Shown here one piece after another: positions 44,001 to 52,185 of a DNA stretch of 64,000 nucleotides; the first letter of the stretch is position 1; each line of letters opens with the position of its first letter. The stretch lies in the NCBI GenBank assembly GCA_035556135.1, contig DATMFO010000003.1:434001-498000 (forward strand), given 5' to 3'. The notes under the pieces were generated by a model, which made no database searches, was not told where the DNA came from, and saw nothing but the letters and a program-made list of their open reading frames with translations. The position numbers and the translations under genes were made by a program. The DNA is from ZC4RG30 sp035556135 (GTDB lineage Bacteria; Pseudomonadota; Gammaproteobacteria; Steroidobacterales; Steroidobacteraceae).

Positions 44001-44500
44001 CCACTGTTCGCGCGCTGAAGGCCGGCAAGGATCCCGCCGACGTGCCCGCCACAACGGCCACTGAAGTGAACCTGCACCTGCCGGCATTGCTACCTTCCGA
44101 CTACATCAATGACGTGCAGACGCGCCTGGCCCTCTACAAGCGCGTTGCCGCGGCACCGGATGGCGCGGCACTCGATGAGCTGCAGACAGAGGTGGGTGAC
44201 CGCTTCGGCACGTTGCCCGAGGCGGCGCAGCGGCTGTTCCAGGTGGCGCGGCTCACGCAGCGCTGCCGCGCGGCGGGCATCCGTCGCCTCGACGTGGGCG
44301 GCAGCACCAGCCACGTGGTGTTCGAGGAGCAGAACCGCGTCGACCCGGCCACGGTGATCCGCCTTGTCCAGCGCGAGGCAAGGACCTGGCGCCTGGAAGG
44401 CCAGCTGAAACTGCGCATTTCTCTGGGCGCCGAGCCCGCCGACCGGCATGCGCTGGCCAGCTCGCTGCTGGACCGCCTGCTGGCCAAAGGCGCTGCGTGA
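41036..44500 (+). CDS. mfd: Transcription-repair coupling factor
   Basis: Removes RNA polymerase stalled at DNA lesions and recruits UvrA. The 1154-residue length is normal. The N-terminal UvrB-like module (about 20-330) includes LPDWEVLPYDHYSPLPDLVSER in two halves. The RNA polymerase-interacting domain starts near 480 (LAPGAPVVHEQYGVGRY). The RecG-like helicase motor has Walker A VVCGDVGFGKTEVAMRAA, DEEH in LVIIDEEHRFGVRDKEK, TATPIPRTLNMA, and motif VI QLRGRVGRSHHRAFA. The C-terminal TRCF domain follows. A TATGCT -10-like sequence precedes it. Confidence 0.97.
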   Translation: MNPVPVPAPPDKGKARLWPPLHSSARALALAQAARADRRLWMVLVEDARRLDQLRRELTFFAGDLPVLQLPDWEVLPYDHYSPLPDLVSERIATLARLPTVTSGLLLVSAETLLQRLPPVPYIAGRSFELAVGQPFSMSRVSEQLVRAGYSLVAQVGMPGEFALRGSLFDVFPMGYAQPLRIDLFDDSIDSIRHFDPDTQRSLETLPKVSLLPAREVPLDEESVREFRRRYRTRFEGDPTRSGIYRGLKQNTAPAGIEFYLPLFFEETCGLADYLPRDCVLALDGSFSASLEGVWQAIQARHEELRHDIEHPVLDPVELYFPPAQMLEWIAGSQRVEFRTVAAAGAAEGVIAATQGPSLQLMPPPVLTLDARAENPLAPLASLLQEQTGRVLVAADSPGRRELLHGLLRNAGIAHENVAGWQAFLDSRAPVALTTAPDVGGLQVTDPPLLLLADGQLFGRHAQQERRRRRSQLDPAAILRDLQALAPGAPVVHEQYGVGRYVSLVVMQVADQDGEFLVIEYAGGDRIYVPVSALHLVSRYTGAAPDAAPLHKLGTDQWAKARRRAAEQLRDVAAELLDLYARRQARKGTPLGADENEYRAFAAAFPFEETADQQDAINAVLKDMAGERPMDRVVCGDVGFGKTEVAMRAAFVAVQAGRQVVVLVPTTLLAEQHTANFRDRFADLPVRIESLSRFRSAKSSAAMLEELANGRVDILVSTHRLLHAEPRFKDLGLVIIDEEHRFGVRDKEKLKSLRAEVHVLTLTATPIPRTLNMAMGGLRDLSLITTPPAGRVAIRTTVGEWNPSVIREAVMRELRRGGQIYFVHNEIDTIAKVAADLQRIVPEAQIRTGHGQMRERELEQLMVDFYHRRFDILLCTTIIESGIDVPTANTILINQADRLGLAQLHQLRGRVGRSHHRAFAHLMVPSLKALSEDAKRRLEAIESMEELGSGFVLATHDLEIRGAGEYLGEAQSGELTEVGLSMYMDMLESTVRALKAGKDPADVPATTATEVNLHLPALLPSDYINDVQTRLALYKRVAAAPDGAALDELQTEVGDRFGTLPEAAQRLFQVARLTQRCRAAGIRRLDVGGSTSHVVFEEQNRVDPATVIRLVQREARTWRLEGQLKLRISLGAEPADRHALASSLLDRLLAKGAA

Positions 44501-44551
44501 AGCTTTCCGGAGTCCGGATGAGGCATGACACTGGCAGGGAGGTTGCCTAGA

Positions 44552-45082
44552 ATGAACCGCATGACCCAGCCCACCGGCATTGGGCGACGCCTGCTTCTGG
44601 CAGCCGCCCTCACCTGCCTTGCTGTCCCGGCCCTGCCGCAGTCCAGCGGCAATTACGTGGTGGAGATCCTGGTGTTCCGCAATGGCGAGGCCGCGGGCGC
44701 ACTGGGCGAGACCGCCTCGCGGGTCCGGGTCACCGGTGACGATGTGGCGGCGACCACTGTCAGCTCCCGCAAGCTCGGCGGCAGCGTCACCCGCCTCAAC
44801 AACCGCAACCTGCGCGTGCTCGGCCATGCGGCATGGAAGCAGGCTCCTTCGGGATGGAAATCGCGCCGCGGAGTTTCCACTTCGCAGCTGGGCCTTCCGG
44901 GCATGGACGGCAAGGTGATCCTGGAACGCGGCGAGTTCCTGCACCTGGGGATCGACATGGTCGTGGAGGATGGTGGCAAGCGCTACCACCTCAACGAAGT
45001 CAGGCAGGTGAAGCTCGACGAGATCCAGTACTTCGACCACCCCGCCATCGGCGTGATCGCCATCGTCAGCCGCGACGGCTGA
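44552..45082 (+). CDS. CsiV-family periplasmic protein
   Basis: A 176-residue exported protein with a signal peptide (RRLLLAAALTCLAVPALPQ). The mature part starts YVVEILVFRN and holds LNNRNLRVLGHAAWKQAP, the pattern of CsiV (PF10972-type), a peptidoglycan-binding factor in Vibrio. Its place directly after mfd matches many Gammaproteobacteria. Start candidates are ATG 44552 and ATG 44561; the frame extends to 44525. It ends exactly one base before the convergent LOV-like/GGDEF gene, with no spacer for a terminator. Confidence 0.8.
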   Translation: MNRMTQPTGIGRRLLLAAALTCLAVPALPQSSGNYVVEILVFRNGEAAGALGETASRVRVTGDDVAATTVSSRKLGGSVTRLNNRNLRVLGHAAWKQAPSGWKSRRGVSTSQLGLPGMDGKVILERGEFLHLGIDMVVEDGGKRYHLNEVRQVKLDEIQYFDHPAIGVIAIVSRDG

Positions 45083-46015
45083 TCAGTCCGGCGCCTGGTT
45101 GAGGCCGCCGCGCAGGTCGCGCTTGGCCTCCTGCAAGGCCTTCTCCACGCGCTGCACCAGACGCCCGGGCGTCTCTTCCTCGCGATCGGGCAGGACCGTG
45201 GCCAGGCCCGCCGTCACCGTGACGAACTTCTGCAGCGGCGAACGCGGATGGTGGATCTTCATGTCGGCGATGCGGCGCACATTGCCGGCGGCATGGTCGA
45301 CGATGCCCGAAACCCCTTCGCCATCGCGGTGCACTGCCAGCACGCCGATGCAGCCCTCGCGCCAGATGCCCACCACGTCGGAGCCGCGGCGGAACCCCCC
45401 TGCAATGCTGCGCGCGATGCGACGGAAGCAGGCATCTCCGCCAGACTTGCCGTAGGTGGCGTTGTAGCTGCCCAGCGCATCGATGTCATACAGCACCAGC
45501 GTGAGTGCCTTCTGCTCGCGGCGGGCAATCAGCCATTCGCGATCCAGCAGCTCGTTGAACCAGGCCCGGGAGGAAAGGCCGGTGATCCGGTCCTCGCGCA
45601 GCCAGCCAGGCAGGCCCTCCTGACCCTTGTCTGCCTGGCGCAGGCGGCCTGCCGCGTCACGACAGTAGGCAATGAAATGGGTGAGCCGGCCCGTCTCGTC
45701 GCGCAGCGGTTGCAGCGTCAATTCGTTCCAGAACATCCCTCCGCTCTTGCGGTAGTTGCGCAACAGCACACGACAGGATTCGCCGCGCGAGATGCACTCG
45801 CGCAGGCGGCGCAGCCCTTCCTGCTCGCGATCGGTACCCTGCAGCAGGCGCAGGTTGCTGCCCAGCATTTCGCTCGTGGAGTAGCCGGTGAGCTGCTCGT
45901 AGGCGGCATTCACATACACCACGGGATGATCCGGTGCAGTGGCATCACAGACCGCAATGCCCTCGGGTGCGGAGTCGAGGACCCTTTGGAAGAAAGCGCC
46001 GTCCAGTTGGTGCAT
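45083..46015 (-). CDS. LOV-like PAS protein with a degenerate GGDEF domain
   Basis: A 310-residue protein. Residues about 8-120 match a LOV-type PAS domain: VNAAYEQLTGYS, GSNLRLLQGTD, RNYRKSGGMFWNELTLQPLRD (in two halves) and FIAYCRD. The photoactive Cys of the canonical GxNCRFLQG is Leu55, and the Gln of FIGVQ is Cys118. Flavin-contact Asn residues (N87, N97) remain. Residues about 140-300 are GGDEF-like, with metal-site-like LYDIDALGSYN, but the GGDEF loop reads REGCI (219-223), so cyclase activity is unlikely. No membrane segment or signal peptide. It lies just downstream of nagZ in the same direction. Confidence 0.85.
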   Translation of the reverse strand: MHQLDGAFFQRVLDSAPEGIAVCDATAPDHPVVYVNAAYEQLTGYSTSEMLGSNLRLLQGTDREQEGLRRLRECISRGESCRVLLRNYRKSGGMFWNELTLQPLRDETGRLTHFIAYCRDAAGRLRQADKGQEGLPGWLREDRITGLSSRAWFNELLDREWLIARREQKALTLVLYDIDALGSYNATYGKSGGDACFRRIARSIAGGFRRGSDVVGIWREGCIGVLAVHRDGEGVSGIVDHAAGNVRRIADMKIHHPRSPLQKFVTVTAGLATVLPDREEETPGRLVQRVEKALQEAKRDLRGGLNQAPD

Positions 46016-46038
46016 GTCGGGTACCGGCTGATTGCCAA

Positions 46039-47079
46039 TCAGGTCAGGGTCAGTTCGGGTGGCCGTTCGCAGCGCGCGAGCCACTCGCGGCACTGGCGGT
46101 ATCGGGGAGAGGCGAGCAGGGCCTCGCGCGACGGCGCCTCGCGACCGCGCATCAGCCGCACGCGCGCCTGGCTGGCAGGTCCTGGCACATGGCGCAGGCC
46201 ATCGAGCAGCCGCATCACCTGGTCGCGCCGGTTGCACACGGGCAGCACATCGCAACCCGCGGCCAGCGCCGCCTCGGCGCGCTCGACGATGCCTCCAAGC
46301 ACGCTGGCCCCCTCCATGGTCAGGTCGTCCGCGAACACCACGCCGCGGAATCCCAGTTCCCCGCGCAGGTAACCGGTGACCCAGCGGCTCGAGAAACTGG
46401 CCGGCACGGAATCGACTGCCGGAAACAGCACATGCGCCATCATCACCGCGGAGAGTTCGTTGGCAATCAGGCGCCGGTACGGGAGCACGTCTTCGGTGAG
46501 ATCCGCCAGATCGCGTCGATCCACCGGCAGCGCCAGGTGCGAGTCGGCCACCACGGCGCCGTGGCCGGGAAAGTGCTTGGCCGTTGCGGCCATGCCGGCC
46601 TCGCGCATGCCTGCCACTGCCGCCAGCGCCAGCTTCGCCACGATCTCGGGGTCACGGTGGAAGGCGCGATCCCCGATCACCTCGGAGACCCCGTAATCCA
46701 GATCGACGCAGGGTGCGAAGGAATAATCGATGCCCACCCCCCGCAGTTCCGCGGCCATCAGCCAGTTCAGCGAGCGGGCCATGGCCACACCCTGGCCGGG
46801 ATCCAGGTCGTATTCCTGCCCCACCCTGCGCATGGGTGGCAGCACCGAGAAGCCCGCACGGAAGCGCTGCACGCGACCGCCCTCGTGGTCCACTGCCACC
46901 AGCAGCGGCGGCGAGCGCACGGCGCGGATGTCGGCCACCAGCTCGGCCAGCTGTCCGGGGTTGTCGTAGTTGCGCGTGAACAGGATCACGCTGCCGACCA
47001 GCGGATGACGCAGCACCTCGCGGTCTTCCGGCGTCAGGCTCCTGCCGGCAACATCCACCATCAGCGGGCCCAGGGTCAC
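46039..47079 (-). CDS. nagZ: Beta-N-acetylhexosaminidase
   Basis: Cytoplasmic glycoside hydrolase family 3 enzyme that removes N-acetylglucosamine from anhydro-muropeptides during peptidoglycan recycling. The 346-residue product shows VAVDHEGGRVQRFR, FAPCVDLDYG, the KHFPGHG loop near residue 170 carrying the His proton donor, VMMAHVLFPAVD and the catalytic Asp in VVFADDLTMEGAS. Gap to rlmD is 12 bases. Products of this enzyme can also signal beta-lactamase induction in related bacteria, but no ampR/ampC is in the window. Confidence 0.95.
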   Translation of the reverse strand: MTLGPLMVDVAGRSLTPEDREVLRHPLVGSVILFTRNYDNPGQLAELVADIRAVRSPPLLVAVDHEGGRVQRFRAGFSVLPPMRRVGQEYDLDPGQGVAMARSLNWLMAAELRGVGIDYSFAPCVDLDYGVSEVIGDRAFHRDPEIVAKLALAAVAGMREAGMAATAKHFPGHGAVVADSHLALPVDRRDLADLTEDVLPYRRLIANELSAVMMAHVLFPAVDSVPASFSSRWVTGYLRGELGFRGVVFADDLTMEGASVLGGIVERAEAALAAGCDVLPVCNRRDQVMRLLDGLRHVPGPASQARVRLMRGREAPSREALLASPRYRQCREWLARCERPPELTLT

Positions 47080-47091
47080 GGCTACCTCTCT

Positions 47092-48435
47092 TCAGGAATG
47101 GTCTGGTCCGTCAAGTATTGCCACGGATTCAACGTGGCTGGTATGCGGGAACATGTCGACGATACCTGCGGAACGCAGCGAAAAACCATGCTCCGTTACC
47201 AGAATTCCAAGGTCGCGGGCAAGGCTTCCGGGATGGCAGGACACATAGGCCAGGCGCCGCGGAGCCAGCCGGGCCAGTGCGGGCAGCACATCCAGCGCGC
47301 CGGTACGCGGCGGATCCACCAGCACATGCGAATAGCCGGCGCCGCCGGCCAGCGCCAGGCAGCGCTGCACGGCCTCCTCGCCCGCCAGGTTGGCGACATG
47401 GAAATGCACATTGCCAAGGCCATTGGCGGCCGCGTTGGCCTGCGCACGGGCGATGAGCCCGGCATCCCCTTCAATGCCCACCACACGCTGCGCGCGCGTC
47501 GCCAATGGCAGGGTGAAGTTCCCGAGGCCACAGAAGAGGTCGAGCACCACCGACTGCGCATCCAGTTCCAGCAGTCCCAGCACGTGCTGGATCAGCAGGC
47601 GGTTCATCGCGCCATTGACCTGGATGAAATCCGCCGGCTGGAACGCCAGCTTCAGGTCGTATTCCGGCAAGCCGTACCACAGCGAAGGTGCGTCACCGGA
47701 AAGGGCCTCCAGCTGGTCGGGTCGCCCCGCCTGCAGCAGTATGCGCAGCCCGTGCTGGCGTTCGAATGCCTCGAGCAATGCACGATCAGCTGCCGAAGGA
47801 GGTTCCAGCACCCGCACCACCAGCACGGTGAGTGCATCACCAATGGCCGCCTCGATCTGCGGAATGCGGGCGGGGATGGAAAGTGAAGTCACCAGCCGCG
47901 ACAGCTCGCCGATGAGCCTGCCGACTTCAGGCCGCAGCACCGGGCACTGCTCGACTTCGGCCACGTAGCTGCTCATCTTCTCGCGGAAGCCGACCAGGGA
48001 ACGTCCCCTGGCGTGCACGAAGCGTGCGCCCAGCCGGGCGCGCCGCCGGTAGCCCCAGGGGTCACCGGACAGCGGCGGCAGCCACTCCAGCGGCTCGACC
48101 TTGCCGATGCGCCGCAACGCCTCGCGCAGCTGCGCATCCTTCATCTTCAACTGGGATTCGGGGGCGAGGTGCTGCAGCGAGCAGCCGCCGCAGGTGCCGT
48201 AGTGCGCACAACCCGGGGTGATGCGATCCGGTGCCGGCTCGAGCACGGCGACCAGCTCGGCTTCATCGTGGCTGCGCTGGCGCCGCCGGGTGCGGTATTC
48301 CACCAGTTCGCCCGGCAGGGCTCCGGCCACGAACACCGCCTTGCCCGCGCCACGCACCACGCCCCAGCCATCGTGGTTGAGGCCATCAACGCGGGCGGTA
48401 ACGATTTCGCTTACTGCGACGCGTGCACGGGCCAT
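47092..48435 (-). CDS. rlmD: 23S rRNA (uracil-1939 C5)-methyltransferase
   Basis: S-adenosylmethionine-dependent rRNA methyltransferase of 447 residues. An N-terminal TRAM domain (about 1-60) precedes the iron-sulfur Cys set CAHYGTCGGCSLQHL and CPVL. The catalytic part has FIQVN, DLFCGLGNFTLPLA, VLVDPPRTG and the nucleophile Cys in YVSCHPGSLARDL. The start at 48435 lies inside the 3' end of the exonuclease gene (25-bp overlap). It is upstream of nagZ by 12 bases. Confidence 0.94.
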   Translation of the reverse strand: MARARVAVSEIVTARVDGLNHDGWGVVRGAGKAVFVAGALPGELVEYRTRRRQRSHDEAELVAVLEPAPDRITPGCAHYGTCGGCSLQHLAPESQLKMKDAQLREALRRIGKVEPLEWLPPLSGDPWGYRRRARLGARFVHARGRSLVGFREKMSSYVAEVEQCPVLRPEVGRLIGELSRLVTSLSIPARIPQIEAAIGDALTVLVVRVLEPPSAADRALLEAFERQHGLRILLQAGRPDQLEALSGDAPSLWYGLPEYDLKLAFQPADFIQVNGAMNRLLIQHVLGLLELDAQSVVLDLFCGLGNFTLPLATRAQRVVGIEGDAGLIARAQANAAANGLGNVHFHVANLAGEEAVQRCLALAGGAGYSHVLVDPPRTGALDVLPALARLAPRRLAYVSCHPGSLARDLGILVTEHGFSLRSAGIVDMFPHTSHVESVAILDGPDHS

Positions 48436-49193
48436 GCGGCGAGGAACTCCTGGTGGTGAGGTTCGCCGGAGGCGCCCAGCAGTTCGCGCAGCCGGGCGCA
48501 CTCGGCATCATGGTCCGCAGGTGTGAGGCGGCCGCGCATGCGCTCGAAGGCCAGGTACACCAGGAAGGTGTTCAGCACGTCGGTTTCGCAGTAGCGGCGG
48601 ATACCGACAATGTTGCCGGCGCGGAAAGCATCCCATACCTGGCTGCCGGAGAAACCCAGCTTGCCCGGCAGCCCCAGCAGCAGCGCCATGTTCGACAGCG
48701 AGGCGCGCGCGCGCGCCTGGAAGCCGGACAGCACGTCCATCAGGTCCAGGTGGCGCCAGTGGAAGCGGCTGAGGTAGTTGTTGTAGCGGAAGCTGGTGTC
48801 CTCGTCGCCGGTCTCCCAGTAGCGGGCGGCGCGCACGCCGTGCAGCATGCAGCGGTAATGCATCACCGGCAGGTCGAAGCCGCCGCCGTTCCAGGACACC
48901 AGCTCGGGTGTGAGCCGCTCGATGCCCTCGAAGAAACGCTCCAGCAGCTCCCGCTCGCTGCTGTGCGGATCGCCCAGGCTCCAGAGCCTCAGCTGGTCAC
49001 CCCGCCGCAGCAGGCAGGCAATGGCCACCACACGCTGCTGCTCCAGCGGCAGGAAATCATTGCCGCTGTGCTGGCGGCGCAGGGCAAACATCGCGCTGGC
49101 GACTTCTGCATCAGGGAGGCCGTGCAGGTCGAGCGCGCGGCGCCCGTAATCCACATCGGGCACGGTCTCGATGTCGAACACCAGCTGCGTCAA
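48411..49193 (-). CDS. DEDDy-type 3'-5' exonuclease, PolB-like
   Basis: A 260-residue predicted 3'-5' exonuclease of the family related to the proofreading domain of PolB-type DNA polymerases, without a polymerase domain. Exo I is in VFDIETVPD, Exo II in VSWNGGGFDLPV and Exo III in RYCETDVLNT, giving the DEDDy set (Asp, Glu, Asp, Tyr/Asp). The biological substrate is unknown. It overlaps pdxJ by four bases (ATGA) and rlmD by 25 bases. The family is usually described as a stand-alone nuclease. Confidence 0.85.
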   Translation of the reverse strand: MTQLVFDIETVPDVDYGRRALDLHGLPDAEVASAMFALRRQHSGNDFLPLEQQRVVAIACLLRRGDQLRLWSLGDPHSSERELLERFFEGIERLTPELVSWNGGGFDLPVMHYRCMLHGVRAARYWETGDEDTSFRYNNYLSRFHWRHLDLMDVLSGFQARARASLSNMALLLGLPGKLGFSGSQVWDAFRAGNIVGIRRYCETDVLNTFLVYLAFERMRGRLTPADHDAECARLRELLGASGEPHHQEFLAAWPVHASQ

Positions 49194-49927
49194 CGGCGCG
49201 CCTCCAGCATCAGGGCCTTCATCCCGCCCACCGCGGGGCCCAGTCCGGTGAACAGGGCGCGCCCGATGATGGAGTAGCCGATGTTCAGCTCGACGATCTG
49301 GGGAATGGCCGCCACCGGCTGCACGTTGTGGTAGTCGAGCCCGTGGCCCGCGTGCACTGCGAGGCCCAGGCTGCTGGCCAGGCGTGCCGCCTCGCGCAGG
49401 CGCTGGAGCTCATGTGCCTGCGCCGCGCCGCTGGCGTCGGCGTAGGAACCGGTGTGCAGCTCCACGACCGCGGCGCCACTGGCGCATGCAGCCTCGATCT
49501 GCGCGGGTTCCGGATCGATGAACAGCGACACACGGATGCCCGCCGCAGCCAGGCGCGTCACCGCGTCGCGCAGCAGGGACTGCTGGCCCGCCACGTCCAG
49601 CCCGCCCTCGGTGGTGAGCTCGGTGCGCTTCTCGGGCACCAGGCAGCAATCGGTGGGCTTCAGGCGCAGGGCGATGTCGAGCATCTCCTGTGTCGCGGCC
49701 ATCTCCAGGTTCAGGCGCGTCTGCATCAGCGGCTGCAGGGCGAACACGTCGCGGTCGGTGATGTGCCGGCGGTCCTCGCGCAGGTGCATGGTGATGCTGT
49801 CCGCGCCGGACTGCTCGGCCAGCAGCGCCGCGTGCACGGGGTCCGGATGACGGGCGCGGCGCGCGTTGCGCACGGTGCCCACGTGGTCCACGTTCACGCC
49901 CAGCGCGATGGTTGTGTTCGGGCTCAT
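49190..49927 (-). CDS. pdxJ: Pyridoxine 5'-phosphate synthase
   Basis: Condenses 1-deoxy-xylulose 5-phosphate with 3-amino-1-hydroxyacetone phosphate to form vitamin B6 phosphate. The 245-residue TIM-barrel opens with IALGVNVDHVGTVRNARR and shows ADSITMHLREDRRHI, VPEKRTELTTEGGLD and VHAGHGLDYHNVQPV, all PdxJ-specific. It is between recO and the exonuclease gene, with ATGA overlaps on both sides. The recO-pdxJ link is widespread in Gammaproteobacteria. Confidence 0.96.
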   Translation of the reverse strand: MSPNTTIALGVNVDHVGTVRNARRARHPDPVHAALLAEQSGADSITMHLREDRRHITDRDVFALQPLMQTRLNLEMAATQEMLDIALRLKPTDCCLVPEKRTELTTEGGLDVAGQQSLLRDAVTRLAAAGIRVSLFIDPEPAQIEAACASGAAVVELHTGSYADASGAAQAHELQRLREAARLASSLGLAVHAGHGLDYHNVQPVAAIPQIVELNIGYSIIGRALFTGLGPAVGGMKALMLEARR

Positions 49928-50541
49928 CTTGGTACTGCCTGCCAGCTGCGTTCGAATTGCTTCAGGGAGCGCGCCACCTCACGGGTGCGCAGCTGCTTTC
50001 CTTCCAGGCATTCGGCCATGCGCGCCTTGAGCACGGGGCGCATGCGCTCCAGGGCCTGTGCGTCCGCGAAGGTCGCGTCGTCGAGGCCCGCGATGCCGTA
50101 GCCGAGCAGATCGAGCAGGCGTTTCTCGAACAGGCGCAGCACCCTTTCCTGGGCGGCCTCGCGGCGCAACCCGGCGAGCGCCTCGCGATAGCATTCGAAC
50201 AGCTCCGGCTGGGGATCGTGGCGCACGGTCAGCGACAGCACCAGCTCCGAGCAATACCAGGCTGACATCAGCCGCCCGGGAGGCAGCGCCTCGGACACAA
50301 CCGTGGCGTGATCCGGTTCGGCGCCGGTGAGCCGCGGCGCCTCGCCACGCCCGGCCCAGGACACCAGCAACGGCACGAAGGGTTGCAGCACCCCGGCCAG
50401 CCGCGCATGCGCACCGCGCACGCCGCGCGCGAATACCGACAACCGGCCGTGGGAGGCCGTGAACAGCTCGAAGATGCTGCCGGAATCCTGCCAGGGACGC
50501 CGGTGCAGCACGAAGGCCGGCACGTGCTCGGCTTGCTGCAC
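49924..50541 (-). CDS. recO: DNA repair protein RecO
   Basis: Helps load RecA on SSB-coated DNA in the RecFOR pathway. The 205-residue product starts at GTG 50541, chosen because it overlaps the era stop as TAGTG and begins the OB-fold-like AEHVPAFVLHRRPW. The sequence SIFELFTASHGRLSVFARGVRG is typical. The length is slightly below the usual 230-240 residues, and no Cys4 zinc motif is seen, which many other RecO proteins also lack. A longer upstream frame from 50613 overlaps era and looks like a shadow. Confidence 0.88.
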   Translation of the reverse strand: MQQAEHVPAFVLHRRPWQDSGSIFELFTASHGRLSVFARGVRGAHARLAGVLQPFVPLLVSWAGRGEAPRLTGAEPDHATVVSEALPPGRLMSAWYCSELVLSLTVRHDPQPELFECYREALAGLRREAAQERVLRLFEKRLLDLLGYGIAGLDDATFADAQALERMRPVLKARMAECLEGKQLRTREVARSLKQFERSWQAVPR

Positions 50542-51443
50542 TACTCGCCCTCCACACCGAGCTGGCGCAGGGCCAGGGCATCGTCGGCCCAGTCCTCGCG
50601 CACTTTCACCCACAGGTTCAGGTGCAGGCGCCGCCCGAGCAGCTCGTTCAGCTCCCGTCGCGCGGCAGTGCCGATGCGCTTGAGGCGCTCGCCGCGGGCG
50701 CCGATCACGATGGGCTTGTGGCCGGCACGATCCACCCAGATGACAGCCGACACCACCAGCTGCCCGTCCTCTTCCTCGCCCGTGGCCTCCACCTCGACGG
50801 CAATGCCGTAGGGCAGCTCGTCGGTGAGCTCCAGCGTGAGCTTTTCGCGGATGATCTCGGCGATGCGGAAATTCTGGCCGCGGTCGGTGAGCTGCTCGGG
50901 CGGGAACAGCGGCGGGGATTCAGGCAGGTGTCGCGCAATCACGGCGAGCAGGCGCTGCACATCGGCGCCAGCGAGAGCCGACACCGGCACGATCTCGGCA
51001 AAATCATGACGTGCGGCCAGCGCGGCAAGGTAAGGCAGCAGCTTCTCGCGCGGCTTCGCCTTGTCCACCTTGTTGACCACGGCGATCACGGGCCGGCCCG
51101 CCTCCTTCGCGCGCGCCAGGGCCAGCTCATCCTCGCGGCCGAAGCGCAGCGCCTCCACCACGTAAAGGACCAGGTCGGCATCCAGCGCCGCAGCGGCCGC
51201 GGTACGGTTCATCGCGCGGTTGAGCGCCCTTCCCTCCTGCAGGTGCAGGCCGGGTGTATCGACGAAGGCAATCTGTGCACCAGGCAGGTTCACCAGCCCC
51301 AGCACCCGATGGCGCGTGGTCTGTGGTCGCGGCGTGACGATGGAAATCTTGCTGCCGGTGAGCGCGTTGAGCAGCGTGGACTTGCCCACGTTGGGACGGC
51401 CGATGAGGGCCGCGAAGCCGCAACGGTGCGTACTGCCGCTCAT
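50541..51443 (-). CDS. era: Ras-like GTPase Era
   Basis: Assembly factor of the 30S ribosomal subunit, 300 residues. G-domain motifs: G1 IGRPNVGKSTLLNAL, G2 RPQTTRHRV, G3 FVDTPGLH, G4 NKVDK and G5 VSALAG. A C-terminal KH domain follows (VIGARGERLKRIGTAARREL with GxxG-type loop). The ATG at 51443 overlaps the rnc stop (ATGA). The trio rnc-era-recO is the classic gammaproteobacterial cluster. Confidence 0.96.
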   Translation of the reverse strand: MSGSTHRCGFAALIGRPNVGKSTLLNALTGSKISIVTPRPQTTRHRVLGLVNLPGAQIAFVDTPGLHLQEGRALNRAMNRTAAAAALDADLVLYVVEALRFGREDELALARAKEAGRPVIAVVNKVDKAKPREKLLPYLAALAARHDFAEIVPVSALAGADVQRLLAVIARHLPESPPLFPPEQLTDRGQNFRIAEIIREKLTLELTDELPYGIAVEVEATGEEEDGQLVVSAVIWVDRAGHKPIVIGARGERLKRIGTAARRELNELLGRRLHLNLWVKVREDWADDALALRQLGVEGE

Positions 51444-52171
51444 GGGCGCCACCGCCGTTCCAGCTTGTCGAGCACAGCCTCTGCCGCCTGCTGCTCGGCA
51501 CGGCGGCGGCTGGATCCACTCCCCCTGGCCTCCAGCAGCAGTTCCTCGCGCAACAGGCGGGCCTGGCAACGCACCGAGAACACCTGCTCATGCGGATCCC
51601 CGGTGGTGCTTTCGAGCACGTATTCAGGCAGGGGTTCGCCGCGTCCCTGCAGCAGTTCCTGCAGGCGCGTCTTGGCGTCCTTCAGGCCGCCCTCCAGGCG
51701 CAGCGAGGCGAGCTGGTCTGCGTAAAGCCGCAGGATCAGCGCCCTGGCCTCTTCCAGTCCGGCTTCCAGGTAGACCGCGGCAAACAGCGCCTCGGTGGCA
51801 TCGGCAAGGATGGACTCGCGGCGGAATCCGCCGGTACGCAGCTCGCCGCTGCCCAGGTGCAGCATCGCGCCGATGCCGATGCTGGCACCGATTGCCGCCA
51901 GCGGCGCGCTGCTCACCAGCCGCGCACGCAGGCGACTGAGGTCGCCCTCGTCTGCCGTCGGGAAGCGGTGGAACAGCTCACCGGCGATCACCAGCCCGAG
52001 CACGGCGTCGCCAAGGAATTCCAGTCTTTCATTGTTGTCCTGCTGGGCGCTGCGATGGGTGAGCGCCATGCGGTGCAGGTCGATGCGGCGCGGATCGCGC
52101 CCCAGCAGGCCGCGCAGCCAGCTGGCAAGCGCCTCATCTGCAGCGCCGGGATGCGCGGACGGCGCCGTCAT
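51440..52171 (-). CDS. rnc: Ribonuclease III
   Basis: Double-stranded RNA endonuclease for rRNA and mRNA processing. Of 243 residues, about 10-160 form the catalytic domain with the signature ERLEFLGDAVLGL and the second acidic site in ESILADATEALFAAVYLE. A double-stranded RNA-binding domain occupies about 165-240 (DAKTRLQELLQGRGEPLPEY, RRRAEQQAAEAVL). It is downstream of the DUF4845 gene by 14 bases. Confidence 0.96.
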   Translation of the reverse strand: MTAPSAHPGAADEALASWLRGLLGRDPRRIDLHRMALTHRSAQQDNNERLEFLGDAVLGLVIAGELFHRFPTADEGDLSRLRARLVSSAPLAAIGASIGIGAMLHLGSGELRTGGFRRESILADATEALFAAVYLEAGLEEARALILRLYADQLASLRLEGGLKDAKTRLQELLQGRGEPLPEYVLESTTGDPHEQVFSVRCQARLLREELLLEARGSGSSRRRAEQQAAEAVLDKLERRWRP

Positions 52172-52185
52172 GATCGCATCGCCAG

